Below, piece by piece: positions 18,567-27,114 of a stretch of DNA of 64,000 bases. Below the pieces are notes generated by a model. It saw nothing but the letters and a program-made list of their open reading frames with translations, made no database searches and had not been told where the DNA came from. The position numbers and the translations under genes are program-made. The stretch spans positions 62,001 through 126,000 of the forward strand of contig NZ_PPDD01000014.1 of the NCBI RefSeq assembly GCF_002959895.1. The letters are read 5' to 3'. Source of the stretch: Veillonella infantium. GTDB lineage: Bacteria > Bacillota > Negativicutes > Veillonellales > Veillonellaceae. Position 1 is the first letter of the stretch; each line of letters starts with the position of its first letter.

Positions 18567-19087
18567 TGAATATTCAATGGATTGTTCTTGATGTTGATGG
18601 CGTGCTATCTGATGGTACTCTAATCTATACATCAAGTGGGGAAGAGCTTAAGTCTTTCTCTGTAAAAGATGGTCTAGGATTAACGGCAGCTCGAAAAGTA
18701 GGTCTTAAGCTTGCCATCATCACAGCACGGATATCTCCTATGGTTGAGCGACGTGCTAAGGAACTTCATTTTGATGCATTGCTTATGGGGCATGCCAATA
18801 AGACAGAAGCATTAAGAACCCTTTGTAAAGAGCATCAAATCAATTTAGAAGAGATTGCTTACATGGGGGATGACCTAAATGATTTAGGGGCTCTTCAAAT
18901 TGTAGGATTACCGATGGCACCCAATAATGCGGTACCAGAGGTCAAAGAATTAGCTAAATTTATATCTACTGTCAATGGAGGCCATGGTGCTGTTAGAGAG
19001 GCTGTAGAATATATCTTGAAAAATCAAGGTTTATGGGAAACTGTTGTAGCAGACTATGCACGAGAGGCCCATGCTCATGGACAATAA
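18566..19087 (+). CDS. kdsC: Kdo-8-phosphate phosphatase
   Basis: KdsC dephosphorylates Kdo-8-phosphate. It is a 173-residue C0-type HAD phosphatase without cap domain: motif I LDVDGVLSDGTL, motif II IITAR, and motif IV YMGDDLNDLGAL. The ATG overlaps the kdsD stop (TAATG). Together with its three upstream neighbours it completes the pathway from ribulose 5-phosphate to CMP-Kdo. Confidence 0.94.
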   Translation: MNIQWIVLDVDGVLSDGTLIYTSSGEELKSFSVKDGLGLTAARKVGLKLAIITARISPMVERRAKELHFDALLMGHANKTEALRTLCKEHQINLEEIAYMGDDLNDLGALQIVGLPMAPNNAVPEVKELAKFISTVNGGHGAVREAVEYILKNQGLWETVVADYAREAHAHGQ

Positions 19088-19101
19088 AGGAGGTGGGCAG
19101 A

Positions 19102-20031
19102 ATGAATAACGAATGGCAATACCATTTAGTTAAAGGCATTAGCTGGCTCGTTTGCCGACTGCCGTATAAGCTCATTTTGCTCATAGGCGCTAGTTTAGGA
19201 CCAGTATATGGGCTAATAGCGAAGAAGCAAAAACTTAGAGGTATAAAAAACATAAAGATTGGCATGAACATGAATGATCAAGAGGCAGAACAATTAATTG
19301 AAAAGTTGTTTAAAAATCTTGGCCGTAGTGTTATGGAAGTATTGTACATGCCAAACCTTACAAAATCCTTTATCGATAAACATATTGAAATGCGTGGTGT
19401 CGAATATTTAGAAGAAGCCATCGCAGAAGATAAAGGCGTTATTGTTCTTACTGGACATGTAGGCAATTGGGAATGGATGGGCGCTGCTATGGCGGCTCAT
19501 GGATATCCATCTACCACAATTGTTAAAAAACAACCGAATGCTCAATTTACACGTCTCATGAATGAGTATCGTGAGATGGTAGGACTTGATGTATTTGCTA
19601 GTGGTGGCAACGAAATCGTTTCCGCTGCAAAGGCTTTAAAGAAGAAAAAACTGCTTGGCTTCTTAGCTGACCAAGATGGATATATACATGGTTTACCAGT
19701 TCCGTTTTTAGGTCAAGACTCCTCAGCGGTTATTGGGCCAGCTACATTTGCGAAAAAATTTGGTTCTCCCGTAGTTCCCATTTTTGCATCTCGCAAGGCT
19801 GAAGGTGGGCATATTGTTCACATTTTACCAGCATTGCATTATATTGACACTGGCGATGAAGATGCAGATATGTATCGCCTAACTGAGGAATGTGTACGCG
19901 TTACTGAAGACTTTATTCGCCAGCATCCAGATGAATGGCTTTGGTTCCAACATCGCTGGATGACTAAGATGGATCAAATTATTGATTATGATAAGAAGAT
20001 AGCTGCACGGGAGAGGGCACATGAAAAATAA
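19102..20031 (+). CDS. LpxL/HtrB-type lipid A acyltransferase (copy 2)
   Basis: A 309-residue secondary acyltransferase of the LpxL/LpxM family. It has an N-terminal hydrophobic segment, the HX4E catalytic motif in LTGHVGNWEWMG, FLADQDGYIHGLPVPFLG and a C-terminal WLWFQHRWMTK block. I start at ATG 19102 after AAGGAGG (19087-19093); the longer frame upstream runs through kdsC without a ribosome site. Two such genes in one LPS cluster suggest two separate late acylations of lipid A, as with LpxL and LpxM, though assignment is not possible here. Confidence 0.87.
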   Translation: MNNEWQYHLVKGISWLVCRLPYKLILLIGASLGPVYGLIAKKQKLRGIKNIKIGMNMNDQEAEQLIEKLFKNLGRSVMEVLYMPNLTKSFIDKHIEMRGVEYLEEAIAEDKGVIVLTGHVGNWEWMGAAMAAHGYPSTTIVKKQPNAQFTRLMNEYREMVGLDVFASGGNEIVSAAKALKKKKLLGFLADQDGYIHGLPVPFLGQDSSAVIGPATFAKKFGSPVVPIFASRKAEGGHIVHILPALHYIDTGDEDADMYRLTEECVRVTEDFIRQHPDEWLWFQHRWMTKMDQIIDYDKKIAARERAHEK

Positions 20032-20557
20032 TAAAAAATTAATTGCCATAGTGGCCGTTATAGTGTTGGCTCTAATTGGTCTTATCGTATATATTATGAA
20101 AGACTCTGGTGATGTGGGTACCACTCAAAATCAGAATGGTCAACTCGTTAATTTCCAAGGTGCTGACCTACAAGAGGAAAAGGATGGCAAATTAGTGTGG
20201 GCCTTATCAGCTGAAAAGATTGAATATGACCCACGGACAAAGGCCATCGTTTTGACTAATTTGAAGGGTCTTTTCTATCAAGATGATGTGACCACTACTA
20301 TTACAGCTCCTCATGCTGTATTGACGGGGGACCGCAATTCTCTTGATATCGACCAAGGCGTTACAGCTACCAATACAGAAGGTGCAGAATTTAAAACAGA
20401 AGCCCTTCACTTTGATAACAAAACGAAAATGTTGACATCTAAGACGGCTTTTACTTATAACAGTAAGGATGTAACTATTACAGGCGATAAGCTTGAAGGT
20501 AATATGGCTTTGAAAATTATTAAAGCCATTGGCAACGCAAAATTAACGAAGAAGTAA
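20021..20557 (+). CDS. lptC: LPS export protein LptC
   Basis: LptC is the single-pass inner-membrane protein that passes LPS from the LptBFG ATPase to the periplasmic bridge. The 178-residue product has one N-terminal transmembrane helix (about 5-26), followed by a beta-jellyroll domain of the LptA/LptC type (LVWALSAEKIEYDPRTKAIVL; VTATNTEGAEFKTEALHFD). It overlaps the upstream acyltransferase gene by 11 nt and precedes lptA. Confidence 0.88.
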   Translation: MKNNKKLIAIVAVIVLALIGLIVYIMKDSGDVGTTQNQNGQLVNFQGADLQEEKDGKLVWALSAEKIEYDPRTKAIVLTNLKGLFYQDDVTTTITAPHAVLTGDRNSLDIDQGVTATNTEGAEFKTEALHFDNKTKMLTSKTAFTYNSKDVTITGDKLEGNMALKIIKAIGNAKLTKK

Positions 20558-20572
20558 TTGAGGGGAAATATG

Positions 20573-21292
20573 ATGAATAAGAAAAAACAGATTGGTATGG
20601 CTATTTTGGCTGTACTCATGACAGCATCTGTTACAGCTTGGGCTGCAAATGACCCATTGACTATTAGCGCTGATACGTTGTCTTATGATGGCAATACAGG
20701 TCGTGCTGATGCAACCGGTAATGTTGTTATTACTCAAGCTGATAAAACTATGACTGGTGCCAATGGTTGGTACAACACAAAAACTCAAGAAGCAAGTCTT
20801 GAAGGTGGTGTATCTTTGATTGGTTCTGATATGGCTATGTCTGCACAATCAGTGCACAGCTACAATAATAATAAATTTACTGCTAATGGCGGTGTTCATT
20901 TACAACGTAGTGATCGTCAAATTTTTGGCGATAAAGTTGAATATAATACAGATACAGAATATGGCCTTGTATCTGGCAATGCTCGTTTAATTGCAGAAGG
21001 TACTACATTAACAGGTAATCAAGTAGAAGGTTGGCTAAAAGAAATTCGCGCAGTAGCACAAGGGGATGTGACATTCTCTAATCCAGAACGAAATGTATCT
21101 GGTTCTGCAGAACGAGCTACCTATACACAAACACCAAATCAAAATGATGGAGTTGTACTCTTATCTGGCTCTGCTCATGCTGTTCAAAACGGTAATGTAC
21201 TTAATGCACCAGAGCTTAAGATTCGCCTTGCTGATGATTCTGCTGAAACATTAGGTGGTCGTAGTACGCTTATCATTGTTCCAAATCAATAA
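20573..21292 (+). CDS. lptA: LPS export protein LptA (OstA-like)
   Basis: A periplasmic LptA/OstA-family protein forming the bridge that carries LPS to the outer membrane. The 239-residue product has a signal peptide (cleavage after AWA, about residue 23), then repeated beta-strand units starting with LTISADTLSYDGNTGRADAT and SLEGGVSLIGSDMAMSAQSV. I chose ATG 20573, 6 nt after AGGGGAA; ATG 20570 is the alternative. It is longer than E. coli LptA (185 aa), so it may have additional jellyroll strands. Confidence 0.87.
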   Translation: MNKKKQIGMAILAVLMTASVTAWAANDPLTISADTLSYDGNTGRADATGNVVITQADKTMTGANGWYNTKTQEASLEGGVSLIGSDMAMSAQSVHSYNNNKFTANGGVHLQRSDRQIFGDKVEYNTDTEYGLVSGNARLIAEGTTLTGNQVEGWLKEIRAVAQGDVTFSNPERNVSGSAERATYTQTPNQNDGVVLLSGSAHAVQNGNVLNAPELKIRLADDSAETLGGRSTLIIVPNQ

Positions 21293-21301
21293 GGATTAAA
21301 T

Positions 21302-22021
21302 ATGTATATAGAAACCAAAAACTTAGTCAAAACCTTTAACGGGCGCAACGTAGTAGACGGGGTTAGTCTACGCGTTGATAAGGGGCAAGTCGTTGGGCTC
21401 CTAGGTCCTAATGGGGCAGGGAAAACTACATCATTCTATATGATTGTTGGCATTGAACGACCTAGTTCAGGTATCATTACCGTTGATGGCAAGGATATTA
21501 CGAATATTCCAATGTATAAACGCGCTGCTGAAGGTATTGGGTATCTTCCGCAAGAAGCATCAATTTTTCGCTCTATGACTGTTGAGGATAATATTCGAGC
21601 AATGTTACAGACAACATCGAAGAAATCTGATGAAATTGAAGCTATAGTGGAATCCCTCATTGAAGAATTTCATATTGGTCATGTTCGGGATCGTATGGGG
21701 ATGCAGCTATCTGGTGGTGAACGCCGTCGTGTAGAAATCGCTCGTTGTCTTGCGTTAGAACCGAATTTTATTCTTCTCGATGAACCTTTTGCTGGCGTCG
21801 ACCCTATCGCGGTTGCTGACATTCAACAAATCATTTTGCATGTAAAAAATCGCGGTATTGGTATCTTGATTACAGATCACAATGTGCGTGAAACATTGGG
21901 GATTGTAGATAAGGCTTATATTTTAAGTAGTGGTAAGATCCTCCTAGAAGGCACCCCTGAAGAAATTGCAAACGACCCAATCGCTCGTGAGCATTACTTA
22001 GGGGATAACTTTAGATTATAG
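21302..22021 (+). CDS. lptB: LPS export ABC transporter ATPase LptB
   Basis: LptB powers extraction of LPS from the inner membrane. The 239-residue ABC ATPase has Walker [11 protein letters not shown]-loop YLPQEASIF (the LptB hallmark), signature [16 protein letters not shown], Walker [17 protein letters not shown] and the switch His in [10 protein letters not shown]. It lies between lptA and the permease gene, 10 nt from each. Confidence 0.96.
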   Translation: MYIETKNLVKTFNGRNVVDGVSLRVDKGQVVGLLGPNGAGKTTSFYMIVGIERPSSGIITVDGKDITNIPMYKRAAEGIGYLPQEASIFRSMTVEDNIRAMLQTTSKKSDEIEAIVESLIEEFHIGHVRDRMGMQLSGGERRRVEIARCLALEPNFILLDEPFAGVDPIAVADIQQIILHVKNRGIGILITDHNVRETLGIVDKAYILSSGKILLEGTPEEIANDPIAREHYLGDNFRL

Positions 22022-22030
22022 GAGGGGACT

Positions 22031-23122
22031 ATGAGATTATTAGATAAATATATATTAAAAGCCTTTGTAGGTCCGTTCCTATTTGGGGTATTTGCTTTTA
22101 CCAGTATTTTTATTGGCACAGGCACATTGTTTAGAATTGCTCAATATATTACTGAATATGGGGCACCGCTTGTGCTTGTTATGAAAGCTTTTGTGTTGGC
22201 CTTGCCAAGTATTGTTATCTTAACATTCCCGATGTCAGTATTATTGGCTTCTCTTATGACCTTTAGTCGCTTGAGTAGTACTAGTGAGATTGTTGTTATG
22301 CGTGCCGGTGGTCTTAGCTTTTTACGCTTAGCGATGCCTGTATACATTATTGCCCTTATCATCTCAATTGGGGCTGTCGCATTTAATGAATTTGTTGTAC
22401 CACGTACAAATAATATGTATCAAACGATTGTGCGCGAGCAGATTATGAAAAATGCGTCTCCTCAAACACAAAATCATATCGTTTTGAAAACAATGAATGG
22501 TAATGATTTAGGTACATTGATGTATGCTAAGAGCTATAATGCTGAAACTAAACAGTTATCTATGATTACGGTGCAACAGTTTGGAGAAGGTGGAAAACTA
22601 CAACAAGTTGAAAATGCGGATACTGCTATCTGGAATGGTCAATATTGGGTGATGCAAAATGGTATCATTTATGATATTTCCGCTGGCGATGGTGTAGAAC
22701 GTACAATGAAGTTCAAGGAGCAATCCTTGCCAATTAAGTCTGCACCAAAGGATATTCAACAAGATCAACGTAAACCAGAAGAATTAACAATCAAAGAATT
22801 ACGTCATCAAATTAAAGCGTATAAGGCGGCTTATACGAATGCCAATAAACTAGAAATGGAAATGTATCAACGTTTTACAATTCCATTAGCTAGCTTTGTA
22901 TTTGCTCTTGTAGGTGCTCCATTAGGTCTTCAAAAGCAACGTTCTAGCTCATCGATTGGTTTTGGTATCAGTATTTTAATCATCTTTATTTATTATGGAG
23001 TGATGACATTTGCTGGTGCATTAGGTAAAGGTGGTGCATTGCCAACCGTATTTGCTGCATTAATTCCAGATACATTAGGCATTATTGCTGGCCTATACTT
23101 AAATTGGCGTGTATCTAAGTAA
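22031..23122 (+). CDS. LPS export permease of the LptF/LptG family
   Basis: A 363-residue YjgP/YjgQ-family permease with six predicted membrane helices (three N-terminal, three C-terminal) and a periplasmic beta-jellyroll between them (about 130-260). The N-terminus (RLLDKYILKAFVGPFLFGVFAF) is typical. E. coli needs an LptF-LptG heterodimer; here only one such gene is in the cluster. It may work as a homodimer, or a partner is encoded elsewhere. AGGAGG-like site immediately upstream. Confidence 0.9.
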   Translation: MRLLDKYILKAFVGPFLFGVFAFTSIFIGTGTLFRIAQYITEYGAPLVLVMKAFVLALPSIVILTFPMSVLLASLMTFSRLSSTSEIVVMRAGGLSFLRLAMPVYIIALIISIGAVAFNEFVVPRTNNMYQTIVREQIMKNASPQTQNHIVLKTMNGNDLGTLMYAKSYNAETKQLSMITVQQFGEGGKLQQVENADTAIWNGQYWVMQNGIIYDISAGDGVERTMKFKEQSLPIKSAPKDIQQDQRKPEELTIKELRHQIKAYKAAYTNANKLEMEMYQRFTIPLASFVFALVGAPLGLQKQRSSSSIGFGISILIIFIYYGVMTFAGALGKGGALPTVFAALIPDTLGIIAGLYLNWRVSK

Positions 23123-23205
23123 CCTGATATATAAATAAATTTGATTTAAGAAATAGCATATTTTCGCATCCAATAATTGTGTAATCTTATGAAAGGAGGG
23201 ACTCG

Positions 23206-24420
23206 ATGTTAGTAGGTGTTAAAATATTAGTTATTATCGCCCTTATGGGTGGACTTATTGCCTACATGGGGGATAAGTTAGGCACCAAAGTTGGTAAGCG
23301 TCGCATGTCCCTCTTTGGATTAAGGCCTAAGCATACATCGATTATTGTTACTATCGTAACGGGATTGTTAGTTGCTGCTGCTACAGTAGGTGTATTAACT
23401 ATTACATCTCAAAGCGTACGAACAGCGCTCTTTGGGATGGATCAGTTACGAGCAGATATGAAGCAACTTAATGATGAGGTAGCTGCTAAGACGCAAGAGC
23501 TTATTCGAGGACAAGCATTGCTTGAGCAAAATAAGCAAGAATTAGCAGAACGAATGGCTGAAATAGAGCAAATTCGTAAAGAGGTTGATGCAACTAAGGC
23601 TGAGTTGGCTAGTGCACAAGCGGCTAAAGATGCGACTGAAGCTGAGTTAGCTACACTTCAAGCTTCATATGATGAAGTATCTAAAAAATTAGCTGATTTA
23701 GAGGCTACAAGAGCCAAGATGGAAGCTCATATTAAGGATTTACAGACAACGCAGGAACAGTTGCAAAATGGCATTATTCATTTGCGTGAAGGTACAATTC
23801 TTTTCCAAGTTGATCAATTATTGGCTCAAGCTGTTGTTCGACCTGGTTTAAGTGAAGAAGATAGCCATGTAGCCATCAAAAATATTATTGATGATACAAA
23901 TAAATTGGTATTACGTCGTCTTGGTATAGAAGATCAAGGTCAGGCTGTTGTGTATGTAGATCGTCAAAATATTGAGGTAGCTACACAAAAGCTTAATAGT
24001 GCAAAGACTCCAATGGTGGTTCAAGTGGTTGCTGCTGGAAATATTATTGCTGGTGAACCAGCGGTAGCAGTTATTCAAGTTTACCCACAACAATTTATTT
24101 ATAAAAATGGAGAAGTAATCTATTCTGCTGTAATGGATGGTGGCCCTAACGCTCAATCTGCTATGCTTCAATTCTTAAAGCAAGTAAATGAAAAGGCAAG
24201 AGAGAAAGGGATTATTCCGGATTCCTTATCTGGTGATATCGGAACGATACCAGGGGATGATTTGTTTACTGCTATTCGTCGTATTGCTACAATGCATGGC
24301 AAGGTTCATGTGGAAGCGTATGTTGATGGTGATACATATTCATCTGGTCCTGTACATCTTAAATTACGTATTACTCAAATGCCTGTTTTTAATGATAAGG
24401 CTAAAATGCCAGCTTATTAA
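23206..24420 (+). CDS. DUF3084-family membrane coiled-coil protein
   Basis: A 404-residue protein of unknown function that matches the DUF3084 family in its N-terminal half. It has two membrane helices (about 5-22 and 45-68) linked by a Lys/Arg-rich loop containing GKRRMSLFGLRPKHTSII, then a coiled coil (about 80-195, Glu/Gln/Lys/Ala-rich), then a globular C-terminal domain (about 200-404). AAAGGAGG precedes the ATG. Because it follows the Lpt genes on the same strand and ends at a strong terminator, an envelope role is likely, but this is inference. Confidence 0.75.
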   Translation: MLVGVKILVIIALMGGLIAYMGDKLGTKVGKRRMSLFGLRPKHTSIIVTIVTGLLVAAATVGVLTITSQSVRTALFGMDQLRADMKQLNDEVAAKTQELIRGQALLEQNKQELAERMAEIEQIRKEVDATKAELASAQAAKDATEAELATLQASYDEVSKKLADLEATRAKMEAHIKDLQTTQEQLQNGIIHLREGTILFQVDQLLAQAVVRPGLSEEDSHVAIKNIIDDTNKLVLRRLGIEDQGQAVVYVDRQNIEVATQKLNSAKTPMVVQVVAAGNIIAGEPAVAVIQVYPQQFIYKNGEVIYSAVMDGGPNAQSAMLQFLKQVNEKAREKGIIPDSLSGDIGTIPGDDLFTAIRRIATMHGKVHVEAYVDGDTYSSGPVHLKLRITQMPVFNDKAKMPAY

Positions 24421-24449
24421 ATTGAATAGTATTTTGGTTTATATACTTT

Positions 24450-24493
24450 AAACGAAGGTCTTATGTAAATTTTTACATAAGACCTTCGTTTTG
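24450..24493 (+). terminator. Strong terminator ending the LPS cluster
   Basis: A 20-bp perfect inverted repeat (24450-24469 with 24472-24491). Its base carries A-rich and T-rich flanks, so it may work in both directions. Confidence 0.9.
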
Positions 24494-24534
24494 TGTTAAA
24501 ATATAAATGCTGTATTAGAAATGAGGATAGTAAT

Positions 24535-25062
24535 ATGACTGATACTACGTACATTTTGGCTGTAGATCCAGGCAATGAAAAAACAGGTGTAGCAATTGTA
24601 ACACCTTCTGGTACTATGGTATGTCGTAAAATTATTATGACAAAACAGTTCAATGGTGAAATTGAACGTATATTAACTGAATATTATGGTGTTGTTCATA
24701 TGGTATGTGGAAATGGTACAAATCATAAATATTTATATCCATCTCTCCAACAAATTGGACGAAATCACAGAATTACTACTAGTTTAATTGATGAATCGCA
24801 TAGTACTGAGGAGGCTCGAAAATTATATTGGCAATATAATTCACCTACAGGGTGGCGTAAGATTATCCCTACGTCTATGCAATTTCCACCAGAGCCTGTA
24901 GATGATTTGACTGCTTTTGTTATTGGTTTACGTTATACAAAACAGTTAAACCAAACTGCTAATGATATACAAAATAATATGATGGACTCTAGTGAGTTGG
25001 AAGAAAAGAGACTACATGCTATGGAGCAGTTGTACGGTAAAGGAGAAGTGCATGAAAAATGA
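24535..25062 (+). CDS. YqgF/RuvC-like RNase H-fold protein
   Basis: A 175-residue protein with the RNase H-like resolvase fold: ILAVDPGNEKTGVAI carries the first catalytic Asp, a mid-protein ESHSTEEARKLYW resembles the YqgF 'DE..tT.eA' motif, and VDDLTAFVIGLRY supplies late acidic residues. YqgF proteins process pre-16S rRNA, but this one is longer and divergent, so the substrate is uncertain. The ATG at 24535 follows GAGGAT; an upstream in-frame start overlaps the terminator and is rejected. The end overlaps the next gene by 11 nt. Confidence 0.6.
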   Translation: MTDTTYILAVDPGNEKTGVAIVTPSGTMVCRKIIMTKQFNGEIERILTEYYGVVHMVCGNGTNHKYLYPSLQQIGRNHRITTSLIDESHSTEEARKLYWQYNSPTGWRKIIPTSMQFPPEPVDDLTAFVIGLRYTKQLNQTANDIQNNMMDSSELEEKRLHAMEQLYGKGEVHEK

Positions 25063-25921
25063 AGCTTCAACGCATAAGTGGTCAAATTTTATTATGCGTT
25101 GCTTAATGATGATCTTAGGGGCTCTAATTTATACTATAGGCTTAGATTTATTTTTAGTACCGAATAGTATCATCGATGGTGGTGTAGTTGGTATTTCCTT
25201 GATGGCTGCAGAGCTTTCAGGAATTTCTTTTAGTATTTTCGTCGTACTCTTTAACTTGCCTTTCTTATATATTGGCTATAGAGCTAACGGCAAAAACTTT
25301 ACTTTCTCTACACTATTTTCTATCGTATGGATGGCAATTTTCTCTACCTTTGCTCATGATTTTACACCTATCACAACAGATCCATTCTTAGGTTCTATCT
25401 TTGGTGGTATCATTTTAGGTATTGGGGTAGGCCTCATTATACGTAATGGTGGTTCTTTAGATGGCTCTGAAATTGTGGCAATCATCTTTGATAGACGTTC
25501 CACCTTCTCCGTTGGTGAAATCGTAATGGCCATGAATCTCATTATTCTCGGTGCCGCAGGTTTTGTATATAGTTGGAATAGTGCTATGTATTCCTTAATC
25601 GCTTATTTTATTGCTTATAAGATGATCGATATTACAATTACAGGCCTTGATGAATCTAAAGGGGTAATGATTATTACAGATGCAGAGAACTCTAAGAATC
25701 TTGCAGATGCATTAAATGCGAACCTCAATCGTGGTGTTACAATTATGTATGGTGAAGGGGGCTATTTAAAGCAACCTAAGCATGTTTTATATTCTGTAGT
25801 AACAAGACTTGAAATTATGAGGTTAAAAAATACTGTTTATGAAGTAGATCCATCGGCATTTATTACTATTCAAGATGTACATGATGTATTCGGTGGTAGA
25901 TTTACAAAAAATGGTCATTAA
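25052..25921 (+). CDS. YitT-family membrane protein (DUF161/DUF2179)
   Basis: A 289-residue integral membrane protein with about five or six helices (residues 10-190) and a C-terminal cytosolic DUF2179 domain (KGVMIITDAENSKNLADAL onward, ending in VDPSAFITIQDVHDVFGG). YitT-family members are widespread in Firmicutes; the transported substrate is unknown. The ATG at 25052 follows AAAGGAG, while the longer upstream reading lacks a ribosome site. Confidence 0.85.
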   Translation: MKNEASTHKWSNFIMRCLMMILGALIYTIGLDLFLVPNSIIDGGVVGISLMAAELSGISFSIFVVLFNLPFLYIGYRANGKNFTFSTLFSIVWMAIFSTFAHDFTPITTDPFLGSIFGGIILGIGVGLIIRNGGSLDGSEIVAIIFDRRSTFSVGEIVMAMNLIILGAAGFVYSWNSAMYSLIAYFIAYKMIDITITGLDESKGVMIITDAENSKNLADALNANLNRGVTIMYGEGGYLKQPKHVLYSVVTRLEIMRLKNTVYEVDPSAFITIQDVHDVFGGRFTKNGH

Positions 25922-25930
25922 GGGGTTAAT

Positions 25931-26503
25931 ATGAGTAATAAAATAGTAAAAGAAATATTAGATTGGATTTATGCTATTGTACTAGCGTTGATTATTGCTA
26001 TGGTTATCCATATTTTCTTGATTCAACCAACACGTGTATCTGGTGAATCAATGGAGGATACATTACACAATGGTCAATATTTAATCGTAACGAAGTGGCA
26101 TCATATTATGAATGAAATGCCAAATTATGGACAAATTGTAATCATTGATAGTCGTGTTAATCGTGCACGTACTTGGTTAGATGATGTTGAAGAACCATTG
26201 ATGAACTATGCGTCGGTATTTAATAAAGCGGCACAAACAAATGATGTTTGGGTAAAACGCGTGATTGGCCTTCCTGGTGATGTATTGGAATTTAAAGATG
26301 GTCATGTATGGCGAAATGGTGAACAATTACAAGAACCATATACTAAAGATACAATAATGAATTATACACGATCTACACCTGTTACAGTTCCTGAAGGGCA
26401 TGTATTTGTGATGGGAGATAACAGAAATCATTCAAGTGATAGTCGTTTTATTGGGCCTGTCCCAGTTGATCATGTGCTTGGGTTTGTATCCTATGCAATT
26501 TAA
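25931..26503 (+). CDS. lepB: Signal peptidase I
   Basis: Type I signal peptidase that removes Sec/Tat signal peptides on the outer face of the inner membrane. The 190-residue protein has one N-terminal membrane helix (about 13-32), the catalytic Ser in SGESMEDTL (S40), the catalytic Lys in VKRVIGLPGD (K109) and the conserved GDNRNHSSDSR box near the end. The short single-helix form is typical of Firmicutes. It lies 9 nt after the YitT-family gene and is followed by a strong terminator. Confidence 0.95.
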   Translation: MSNKIVKEILDWIYAIVLALIIAMVIHIFLIQPTRVSGESMEDTLHNGQYLIVTKWHHIMNEMPNYGQIVIIDSRVNRARTWLDDVEEPLMNYASVFNKAAQTNDVWVKRVIGLPGDVLEFKDGHVWRNGEQLQEPYTKDTIMNYTRSTPVTVPEGHVFVMGDNRNHSSDSRFIGPVPVDHVLGFVSYAI

Positions 26504-26510
26504 TGCTTCT

Positions 26511-26551
26511 AAAAGCCTCTCTATAGTAGTAATTACTGTAGAGAGGCTTTT
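26511..26551 (+). terminator. Terminator after lepB
   Basis: An 18-bp stem (26511-26528 with 26534-26551, one G-U pair), a 5-nt loop and terminal T-run. Confidence 0.9.
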
Positions 26552-26922
26552 TGTATTTAAATAAGGGGGTATTTATAGCTTAATATTATTAATGACATAT
26601 TTAAGCGAAAATATATGATGAATGGCATTGATAAGGTTATTACTAATAGAAATTAGAAAGACAAAATAAAGATATTAATAATAGAAAAGTGGAATATAAT
26701 TATATTTCAGTCTGATATATTAGCGTTATATATTAAATAATGTGAAATTTATTATTTTTAGTAATTCAGAGTTATAGATTTATCATCTAAAATATATGAA
26801 TTTTAGATAAATAAAATGAAATTGTACAAAATTTAATTTTGAGAAATACAGGAGAAATCTATGTTTATATGTTTATTTTTATTCATGAAAGAAATTTCAT
26901 CAAATTTAGTTGTATAAAATGC
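26552..26922. other. AT-rich spacer upstream of ompM1
   Basis: About 370 nt of very AT-rich sequence without a supportable ORF. No repeat or hairpin stronger than expected for this composition was seen. It may act as an upstream AT-rich activating region for the porin promoter, but that is inference. Confidence 0.4.
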
Positions 26923-26951
26923 TTTACAAAAAATTTGGACGGTGATATATT
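26923..26951 (+). promoter_or_regulatory. ompM1 promoter
   Basis: TTTACA (26923-26928), a 17-nt spacer and TATATT (26946-26951). The ompM2 promoter has the same -35 hexamer and spacing, and the spacers share an AAAATTTGG core, which supports both calls. Confidence 0.8.
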
Positions 26952-26955
26952 CTAA

Positions 26956-27114
26956 TCACAGTAAGGCACCACTAATAAAGAGGTGAGGCTGTGATAGAAA
27001 ATATAGTCGAGGAAACGTGGACACTCCTAATATATCTTTCATAGTTATACCACTTATACAGTGAATGTCTTCTGATAATATAAATTCTTATTTATAAGAA
27101 AGAAGGAATTCATT
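26956..27114 (+). promoter_or_regulatory. Structured 5' leader of ompM1
   Basis: A leader of about 155 nt between promoter and start codon. A nested hairpin comes first: TCACAG (26956-26961) with CTGTGA (26989-26994), and inside it CACC (26967) with GGTG (26982). Then the 20-nt block CGAGGAAACGTGGACACTCC (27008-27027), identical in the ompM2 leader. Later comes GTGAATGT (27061-27068), also shared. Just before the ribosome site TTCTTAT/ATAAGAA (27085-27100) forms a 7-bp hairpin. This looks like a cis-acting RNA; I do not recognise it as a known riboswitch class. Confidence 0.6.

Noticed and set aside
19033-19101. Longer start for the second acyltransferase gene
   Set aside because: The extra 23 residues lie in the kdsC coding region and are Cys-rich and unlike the family; AAGGAGG points to ATG 19102.
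27008-27027. Resemblance of the ompM leader block (GAGGAAA...ACTCC) to the conserved GAGGAAAGUCCGGGCUCC region of RNase P RNA
   Set aside because: Only this short stretch is similar. The leaders are about 160 nt long, lack the downstream CR-V region and P1 closing arm, and run directly into the porin start codons.
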